A stretch of DNA of 8,924 nt, taken from NCBI GenBank assembly GCA_900554615.1, contig USIB01000052.1, forward strand, positions 1 to 8,924, read 5' to 3'. The stretch is from an uncultured Mycoplasmatota bacterium. GTDB lineage: Bacteria > Bacillota_I > Bacilli_A > RF39 > UBA660. The notes beneath the pieces were generated by a model, which did not search any database, was not told the origin of the DNA, and saw only the letters and a list, made by a program, of their open reading frames with translations. A program made the position numbers and the translations under genes. Shown here piece by piece: positions 1 through 4,485 of this stretch; position 1 is the stretch's first letter, and each line of letters starts with the position of its first letter.

Positions 1-172
1 CATATAGTAGTGTTGATGTAAAAAGTATTTTCATATGTTCCCAAATACTTTCATTTACTGGAAAAATAAAAGAAAATATGATATTAGGAAATAAGTCATA
101 GGCAAAGTGGGATAGGAATGATAGAATAAATATTCCTAAGACTGCTACTACCTTTATTTTTTTTAGATTCAT
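1..172 (-). CDS. DUF6512-like membrane protein, N-terminal part (3' end cut by window edge)
   Basis: An open frame on the minus strand starts with ATG at 172-170 and runs off the left edge after 57 codons. A perfect AGGAGGA ribosome site lies at 182-176, three bases before the ATG, which fixes the start. The peptide opens MNLKKIK and continues with a hydrophobic segment (about residues 8-22), then the stretch FPVNESIWEHMKILF at residues 37-51. I recognise that aromatic and acidic NESIWEHMK motif from the small Firmicutes membrane proteins called DUF6512, which have several transmembrane helices and no known function. A TATAAT box on the minus strand (196-191) could be the -10 of its promoter, but no good -35 is visible. 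Codons are richer in A and C at the third position than in the plus-strand genes. The family assignment is from memory of the motif; the rest of the protein is not visible. Confidence 0.72.
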   Translation of the reverse strand, partial: MNLKKIKVVAVLGIFILSFLSHFAYDLFPNIIFSFIFPVNESIWEHMKILFTSTLLY

Positions 173-236
173 AAGTCCTCCTTATACTTTATTATATTAT
201 TAGTATGGTTAATTATTTTTAAAATATATGTTATTA

Positions 237-267
237 GTTTTGAGATTATAAGCTCAAAACTTTTTTT
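237..267 (+). terminator. Rho-independent terminator-like hairpin with no gene before it
   Basis: GTTTTGAG (237-244) and CTCAAAAC (253-260) form a perfect 8-bp stem around an 8-base loop and are followed at once by seven T (261-267). This is a textbook plus-strand terminator shape. No plus-strand gene precedes it in the window, since the gene to the left is on the minus strand. It may end a short untranslated transcript or belong to a leader; that is inference. Confidence 0.55.
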
Positions 268-288
268 GAAGACCTTAGGCTTCAAAAA
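263..288. repeat. Second hairpin overlapping the terminator T-tract
   Basis: TTTTTGAAG (263-271) and CTTCAAAAA (280-288) are a perfect 9-bp inverted repeat with an 8-base centre that contains CCTTAGG. Its left arm is the T-tract of the preceding hairpin, so the two structures cannot both form fully. The insertion sequence landed in its right arm: the duplicated target CAAAAAGA begins inside it. The gene-free stretch from 173 to 480 holds only these two hairpins, the possible promoter of the left gene, and the left end of the insertion sequence. Confidence 0.4.
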
Positions 289-290
289 GA
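283..290. repeat. Left copy of 8-bp target site duplication
   Basis: CAAAAAGA directly abuts the outer base of the left inverted repeat and is repeated exactly at 1949-1956 outside the right inverted repeat. Eight base pairs is the target duplication size known for ISL3-family transposition. Confidence 0.92.
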
Positions 291-318
291 GGTTCAATAA
301 AATCTAGTGTGAAGTAAA
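291..318 (+). repeat. Left terminal inverted repeat (IRL)
   Basis: 28 bases starting GGTTCAATAAAATCT pair with the reverse complement of 1921-1948, with one mismatch (A at 306 against G in the right end). Similarity stops after base 318. Confidence 0.93.
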
Positions 319-404
319 ATTAAGAATTATTTAGTGCTTAATTTTGTGAAACAATAAAATCTAGTGTGAAATTGAATCATAAAATCAATAAAATTTAGTG
401 TGAA
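295..404 (+). repeat. Three direct copies of the IS end motif (iteron-like)
   Basis: CAATAAAATYTAGTGTGAA occurs at 295-313 (inside the left inverted repeat), 352-370 and 386-404; the third differs only at the Y. Start-to-start distances are 57 and 34 bases. The right end has only one copy, inverted, at 1926-1944, with G in place of A. Because the motif is the core of the terminal repeat, the likely role is extra transposase binding sites at the left end, which also lie just upstream of the transposase gene and could give autoregulation. That role is inferred; the repeats themselves are seen directly. Confidence 0.9.
316..345. repeat. Inverted repeat between the first two end-motif copies
   Basis: AAAATTAAG (316-324) and CTTAATTTT (337-345) form a perfect 9-bp AT-rich inverted repeat with a 12-base loop. 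It fills most of the space between motif copies one and two and begins inside the left terminal repeat. No T-tract follows, so it is not an obvious terminator; a protein-binding or spacing role is possible. Confidence 0.5.
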
Positions 405-407
405 GTT

Positions 408-433
408 GAGATGATAATTTATCATCTCTTTTT
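408..433 (+). terminator. Terminator-like hairpin upstream of the transposase gene
   Basis: GAGATGAT (408-415) pairs with ATCATCTC (421-428) across a 5-base AATTT loop and runs straight into TTTTT (429-433). This is a compact rho-independent terminator shape on the plus strand, inside the IS left end and about 50 bases before the transposase start. It would stop transcripts entering from outside the element. If the transposase promoter lies further left, it would act as an attenuator instead. A TATAAA at 444-449 may be a -10 after the hairpin, with a poor -35 (TTATCA, 419-424, 19-base spacing). Confidence 0.6.
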
Positions 434-480
434 CGTGTGTTATTATAAAGTAAATAATAATTGTAGGAGGAGGTAATTAA

Positions 481-1785
481 ATGAAAGATTATTATTTACT
501 AGTTGGATTAAATAGTAAGGAGGTTAAAATAATTAATGTTAATCAAAAGGAACCAGGTTTAATTGAAGTAGTCATAGAGAATAGAAAGCAAAAGGTCAGG
601 TGTCCTGTGTGTAACAAATTTACTAGTTCAGTACACGACAAATTAAAACCAATAAAGAGTATTTATTTGGATAGTTGTGGTTCAAGTGTTGATTTAATTA
701 TATATAAAAAAAGATATCATTGTTATAATTGTAATAAGATATTTACTGAGAAATTAAATATAAATACAAGTAACGGAAGTATATCAAATAAAGTAAAGAT
801 ACAAATAAGAAGGGATTTATTAAATTATAATCTGTCTCTAAAATATATAGCAGAAAAAAATAGAGTATCAATAACAACGATAGAAAATGAAATGTTAGAT
901 ATAGTTTCATCTATTCCTAAGCATGTTGTTAATTTACCAAAAGTAATATCATTTGATGAATTTAAAGCAGATACTACAGAAGGTAAATATGCATTTATAT
1001 TAAACGATCCAATACATAAAAAAGTATTGGATATATTACCAAGTAGAAAAAAAGAACGTCTAATACAATACTTTACGTATTGTAACAATAGACATTCTGT
1101 AGAGTTCGTAATATCAGACATGTACGAACCATACTTATTGGTCACACAAACAATGTTTCCTAAGGCAAAGTATGTTGTCGACCGATTTCATTATACCACT
1201 TATATTATGGATGCGCTAGACAATATAAGAATAAGATTGCAAAAGTTATATGGAAATAAAAGTAAAGAATACAAATTATTAAAAAATAAAAAGAATGTAA
1301 GTTTATTAAGAAAATATAGTAGTGAGATAAATTGGTGGGTATTTACAAAAAGATATAAAAATGGTCGTATGGTGGATATTTTACCAGTTGATATATTAGA
1401 AGACATATTAAAAATATCAAGTGATTTAATGGAAGGATACTGCTTAAAAGAAGAGTTTTTAGATATTATTCATCATTATAATCAAATGAATATTGAAGAA
1501 CAAATAAATAAATGGATAAGCAAGTGTATAGAAAAGGATATACCAGAATTTATTGAAGCAGCAAAAACTATTTCTAGATGGAAAGAATACATATTAAATT
1601 CATTTATAGATGAGAGATACAGCAATGGTTATACTGAAGGAATAAATAATAAAATAAAGGTAATAAAAAGAATTGCATTTGGTTATAAAAGTTTTGAATT
1701 ATTTAGAGGTAGAATATTATATATATTTAATGGCAAAATTAGTGGAGTTGTAAGAAAGAAAAATGACTCCAAAATAAAAAAATAA
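481..1785 (+). CDS. ISL3-family DDE transposase
   Basis: This 434-residue cut-and-paste transposase binds the ends of its own element and moves it. An N-terminal zinc finger is visible as CPVC (41-44) and CYNC (81-84), followed by a helix-turn-helix-like region (about 108-140). The RNase H-like catalytic core shows the ISL3 acidic triad: D159 in ISFDEF, D213 in VISDMY and E386 in YTEGINNKIK. The C-terminal signature IKRIAFGYKSFELFRGRIL follows E386 (residues 395-413). Length is normal for the family and there is no frameshift or stop. The start is fixed by AGGAGGAGGT at 465-474, six bases before ATG. Codon use favours A-ended codons (ATA, TTA, GTA, AGA), unlike the T-ended usage of the neighbouring plus-strand genes, which supports foreign origin. 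All key residues seem intact, so activity is plausible. The other family considered, IS204/IS1001-type, is the same superfamily. Confidence 0.95.
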   Translation: MKDYYLLVGLNSKEVKIINVNQKEPGLIEVVIENRKQKVRCPVCNKFTSSVHDKLKPIKSIYLDSCGSSVDLIIYKKRYHCYNCNKIFTEKLNINTSNGSISNKVKIQIRRDLLNYNLSLKYIAEKNRVSITTIENEMLDIVSSIPKHVVNLPKVISFDEFKADTTEGKYAFILNDPIHKKVLDILPSRKKERLIQYFTYCNNRHSVEFVISDMYEPYLLVTQTMFPKAKYVVDRFHYTTYIMDALDNIRIRLQKLYGNKSKEYKLLKNKKNVSLLRKYSSEINWWVFTKRYKNGRMVDILPVDILEDILKISSDLMEGYCLKEEFLDIIHHYNQMNIEEQINKWISKCIEKDIPEFIEAAKTISRWKEYILNSFIDERYSNGYTEGINNKIKVIKRIAFGYKSFELFRGRILYIFNGKISGVVRKKNDSKIKK

Positions 1786-1841
1786 TCAATTAAATTTTTA
1801 CTCCAAATAATATTTTTAAAATACATTAAAAAAACCAAAAA

Positions 1842-1899
1842 ATAAGGGGAAAAAGCATATAAAAAATTTGAACACTAAAAATTACACTTTTTCCCTTAT
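1842..1899 (-). terminator. Long hairpin in IS right end, terminator-like mainly on minus strand
   Basis: ATAAGGGGAAAAAG (1842-1855) pairs with CTTTTTCCCTTAT (1887-1899): 13 base pairs with a single bulged G and a 31-base loop. Read on the minus strand the stem is followed by TTTTT, GG and seven more T (1841 down to 1828), a strong termination tract. Read on the plus strand it is followed only by a mixed AT run (1900-1910), so it is a weaker end for the transposase mRNA. It would block transcription entering the element from its right side. The remaining bases of 1786-1920 show no gene. Confidence 0.55.
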
Positions 1900-1920
1900 A
1901 TTATAATATTTTACAAAAGA

Positions 1921-1948
1921 TTTACTTCACACCAGATTTTATTGAACC
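1921..1948 (-). repeat. Right terminal inverted repeat (IRR)
   Basis: Its reverse complement begins GGTTCAATAAAATCT and matches the left terminal repeat (291-318) at 27 of 28 positions. It contains a single inverted copy of the end motif at 1926-1944. Confidence 0.93.
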
Positions 1949-1956
1949 CAAAAAGA
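1949..1956. repeat. Right copy of 8-bp target site duplication
   Basis: CAAAAAGA immediately follows the right inverted repeat and is identical to 283-290. Removing the element and one copy restores a continuous intergenic sequence between the two divergent genes. Confidence 0.92.
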
Positions 1957-1975
1957 AGTGAACAACAAAGTGTGA

Positions 1976-2018
1976 ACTTAAAAAGAGTAAAAAAACCTTT
2001 ATTTTTAAGTCCTTTTTT
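1976..2018 (+). terminator. Weak AT-rich hairpin followed by T-tract
   Basis: ACTTAAAAA (1976-1984) and TTTTTAAGT (2002-2010) are a perfect 9-bp inverted repeat with a 17-base loop, followed by CC and six T (2013-2018). The stem has only one G-C pair and the loop is long, so stability is low. It lies directly before the -10 box of the next gene and may separate that promoter from upstream transcription. It could equally be chance in AT-rich DNA. Confidence 0.3.
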
Positions 2019-2026
2019 AGTATAAT
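1998..2026 (+). promoter_or_regulatory. Probable promoter of the four-gene cluster
   Basis: A perfect TATAAT -10 box is at 2021-2026. The hexamer at 17-base spacing, TTTATT (1998-2003), is a poor -35. Transcription would begin near 2033, only about 8 bases before the ATG at 2042. An overlapping TATTAT (2028-2033) would give an even shorter or no leader. The right IS boundary lies about 50 bases upstream of the -35, so the insertion left this promoter intact. Confidence 0.5.
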
Positions 2027-2041
2027 ATATTATGTGGTAGT

Positions 2042-3277
2042 ATGAAGAAGAGTTATATATTTATAGGTGGATTTTTAGTATTTATTTTGATTATTACAGT
2101 AGTTGGGTGTAATCTTGTTACTGGTAATGTTAGTATAAAAAGAGATAGAGATATTCTTAGTATTCAAAGTAATAAAGAGGTTTATTTTAATTCTTATGGT
2201 TATAGTATTGATAATCCTAATGTTATTGTTAATCCTTATGGAAATAGTCCTCTTACTGGTATTGTTATGTTTGAAACTAATGATTATAGTGATGTTAGTG
2301 TATGTATTAAAAATAAGAATAATGAATGTGATATTAGTTATTCCTTTGGTAAATATAAGTATCATATTATTCCTATATATGGTTTATATGCTGATTATAA
2401 TAATTCTATTGTGTTAAAGGCAGAAGGTAAAGAGAAAGTTATTAATATTAAGACTGATGCTTTACCTGATGATTTTGGTGATGTTTTATTTGATGGTAGT
2501 TTTTCTTTTTATAATGGTAATTATCCTTATGCTAGTGATAGTGAAGGTAATGTTAGGTGGTACTTTAATAGAAAATATTTTGGTAGTGTTACTTTTAATG
2601 ATAATTATGTGATTGTTGGTAATGATAGTTATACTGAAAATGGTACTATAGGGATATATAGAATGAATCTACTTGGTAAGATATATAATGAATATTTACT
2701 TAGTGATGATTATTATGGATATAGTTGTTATTATGATGGTAATATTTATGCTTTATCTAAAGATGTTCTTGTTATTGATAGTCAAACTGGTGATATTATT
2801 TCTAAATATGAAAATGATAATTATGATAGCATTGCTAATCTTGATGGTAATATTTTACTTGGTAGAAATAATGAATGGTTTTCTTTTGATGAAGATAATA
2901 ATGTTATTTCGGTTAGTTATTCTCCTTCTGGTAAGGTTTATTCTTTTTATGATAATAGTGATGAGTATAGGGTGTTTCCTGGGGTTAGGTATGGTTCTTT
3001 AAAGGAAACTGAGATGTATAATAGGGATATTTCTATCCTTAAGTATGATAAATATACTGGTAATGATATTGATGTTAAGATGGATAGTAATAGGATTAGT
3101 GTTTCTAATGGTACTGGTAATAAGATTTATTTGATACTTGATAAATTATTTGATAAGAGAATATATGAAATTAGTGATGTTGGTTATATTAATTTAAATG
3201 GTTTAAATGGTAAATATACTATTTATTATAAGATTAATGATAAGGTGTATAAGACTGATTATTTTGTTGAGGTGTAA
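2042..3277 (+). CDS. Exported aryl-sulfate sulfotransferase-like protein lacking propeller histidines
   Basis: The 411-residue protein begins MKK and a hydrophobic stretch (4-22) that ends VVGC, so C23 fits a lipobox and membrane anchoring outside the cell is likely. Residues about 58-145 match my recollection of the N-terminal beta domain of aryl-sulfate sulfotransferases (ASST): NPYGNSPLTGIVMF (64-77), HIIPIYGLYADYNNS (108-122) and INIKTDALPDDF (134-145). The following region with SDSEGNVRWYF (165-175) and repeated short DG/TG turns fits the ASST beta-propeller. Known ASSTs move sulfate between phenols through a histidine intermediate and have further active-site histidines. Here the only histidine is H108, in the N-terminal domain, and the protein is well below the roughly 600 residues of the E. 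coli enzyme. It is therefore probably not a sulfotransferase by the known mechanism; a binding or surface role is possible. No strong ribosome site precedes the ATG (only GGTAG), and no alternative upstream start is open. It is the first gene of the cluster. Confidence 0.75.
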   Translation: MKKSYIFIGGFLVFILIITVVGCNLVTGNVSIKRDRDILSIQSNKEVYFNSYGYSIDNPNVIVNPYGNSPLTGIVMFETNDYSDVSVCIKNKNNECDISYSFGKYKYHIIPIYGLYADYNNSIVLKAEGKEKVINIKTDALPDDFGDVLFDGSFSFYNGNYPYASDSEGNVRWYFNRKYFGSVTFNDNYVIVGNDSYTENGTIGIYRMNLLGKIYNEYLLSDDYYGYSCYYDGNIYALSKDVLVIDSQTGDIISKYENDNYDSIANLDGNILLGRNNEWFSFDEDNNVISVSYSPSGKVYSFYDNSDEYRVFPGVRYGSLKETEMYNRDISILKYDKYTGNDIDVKMDSNRISVSNGTGNKIYLILDKLFDKRIYEISDVGYINLNGLNGKYTIYYKINDKVYKTDYFVEV

Positions 3278-3279
3278 AG

Positions 3280-4485
3280 ATGGATAGAATTATTTTACAT
3301 ATTGATGTAAATAATGCTTTTCTTAGTTGGACCGCTGTTTATATGCTTAAGAAAGGTTATAAGTATGATATTAGAAATAGATATGCTATTATAGCGGGAG
3401 ATGAATCCCAAAGAAGGGGTATTGTTCTTGCTAAGAGTAATCCTTGTAAGAAAAAGGGCGTTGTTACTGCGGAGGCTATTTATTCTGCTAGAAGGAAATG
3501 TCCTTATTTGGAGATTTATAAACCTAATTATAAATTATATAGGTTTTTTTCTGATAAAATGTATGATTATTTGTGTCAATATACTGATATTATTGAGAGA
3601 TATAGTGTTGATGAATGTTTTCTTGATTATACTGGTAGTAGAGATTTGTTTGGAGACCCTGTAGAGGTGGCTTATAAAATTAAAGATGATATTTATAGGC
3701 TATTTGGTTTTACGGTTAATGTTGGTGTTGGTAATAATAAGTTGCTTGCTAAGATGGCTTCGGATTTTGAAAAACCTAATAAGGTGCATACTTTATTTAG
3801 TAATGAAGTTGAAAGTAAGATGTTTCCTCTTAGGGTAGATGATTTGTTTATGATTGGTAAGGCTAGTAGTAAGAAACTTCATGAGATGGGAATTAATACG
3901 ATAGAAGAACTTGCTAAGTACGATGTTGATAAACTTACTTTGAAGTTTAAATCTATGGGTAAGATGATGCATGAGTATGCTAATGGCATTGATAATAGTC
4001 CTGTTTATTATGAGAGGGAGGCTGCTAAAAGCATTTCTTCTTCGACAGTGCTTCCTTATAATTATCATGATATTAATATGATTCATGAGGTTATTCATAA
4101 ACTATCTTGTGAAGTTGGTAGAAAATTAAGATACAATAAGATGTATGCTGATACGATTGGTATTTGGCTTAAATATAGTTATTTTGAAAAGTATAGTAGA
4201 CAAGTAAAATTAGATGTTAGTATCTCAAGTGATGAAGAAATATTTGATAATGCTACTAAGATATTTGATAATTTATGGAATCATGATGATGGGATTAGGA
4301 GTGTTTGTGTGTTTATTAGTGGTTTTTCTAGTGAGCGGAAGAAGCAATTATCTTTATTTGATGTGCCTTCTACTGACGGTGATGGACTTGTTAATGATAA
4401 ACTGCAAAGTGTTATTGATGAGATAAGAGATAAGTATGGCGATAATGTTATTGGATATGGTAGTGATAAAGGTGATAGGAGATGA
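3280..4485 (+). CDS. Y-family DNA polymerase (DinB/Pol IV-like)
   Basis: This 401-residue translesion polymerase copies past damaged bases at low fidelity. Visible features in order: HIDVNNAF (7-14) with metal-binding D9 and likely steric-gate F14; SVDECFLDYTG (109-119) with catalytic D111 and E112; the palm helix NNKLLAKMASDFEKPNK (152-168); a helix-hairpin-helix DNA-binding segment around IGKASSKKLHEMGI (192-205); and a little-finger domain (about 250-350). QLSLF at 356-360 matches the sliding-clamp binding consensus and is followed by a 41-residue tail. Length is close to the family norm of roughly 350-420. The ATG is two bases after the previous stop, with GAGGTG overlapping the end of that gene as ribosome site, so coupling is likely. 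It ends with TGA overlapping the next gene. It might be annotated as DNA polymerase IV or simply Y-family polymerase; I do not assign a symbol because several DinB-like paralogue groups exist. Confidence 0.93.
   Translation: MDRIILHIDVNNAFLSWTAVYMLKKGYKYDIRNRYAIIAGDESQRRGIVLAKSNPCKKKGVVTAEAIYSARRKCPYLEIYKPNYKLYRFFSDKMYDYLCQYTDIIERYSVDECFLDYTGSRDLFGDPVEVAYKIKDDIYRLFGFTVNVGVGNNKLLAKMASDFEKPNKVHTLFSNEVESKMFPLRVDDLFMIGKASSKKLHEMGINTIEELAKYDVDKLTLKFKSMGKMMHEYANGIDNSPVYYEREAAKSISSSTVLPYNYHDINMIHEVIHKLSCEVGRKLRYNKMYADTIGIWLKYSYFEKYSRQVKLDVSISSDEEIFDNATKIFDNLWNHDDGIRSVCVFISGFSSERKKQLSLFDVPSTDGDGLVNDKLQSVIDEIRDKYGDNVIGYGSDKGDRR

Larger units (their letters stand above)
291..1948 (+). mobile_element. 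Complete ISL3-family insertion sequence, 1658 bp
   Basis: The element is bounded by 28-bp inverted repeats at 291-318 and 1921-1948 that agree at 27 of 28 positions and begin GGTTCAATAAAATCT. An exact 8-bp direct repeat flanks them (283-290 and 1949-1956). It carries one intact transposase gene (481-1785) with 190 bases of non-coding left end and 163 bases of right end. Length, single ORF and 8-bp duplication all fit ISL3. The left end carries extra copies of the end motif, and each end holds a terminator-like hairpin facing incoming transcription. The undamaged ORF, ends and duplication suggest recent insertion and possible activity. It sits between the divergent DUF6512-like and sulfotransferase-like genes and breaks no reading frame that I can see. 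Similarity to named IS elements cannot be judged without a database. Confidence 0.95.

Noticed and set aside
295..404. CRISPR array
   Set aside because: The three repeats have unequal spacing (57 and 34 bases), one is part of the IS terminal repeat, and no cas gene is present. They are IS end motifs.
825..1406. Open frames on the minus strand inside the transposase gene
   Set aside because: They lie antisense to a clearly coding transposase, have low-complexity Ser/Ile/Phe-rich translations, and lack ribosome sites.
1868..1907. Outward promoter at the IS right end (TTGAAC at 1868, TATAAT at 1902)
   Set aside because: The spacing of 28 bases is far from 17, and the TATAAT lies in a simple AT run after a hairpin.
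2075..3002. Overlapping frames in and against the sulfotransferase-like gene
   Set aside because: Their translations are strings of Ile, Leu, Met, Asn and Thr, produced by reading AT-rich codons out of frame. None has a ribosome site or recognisable motif.
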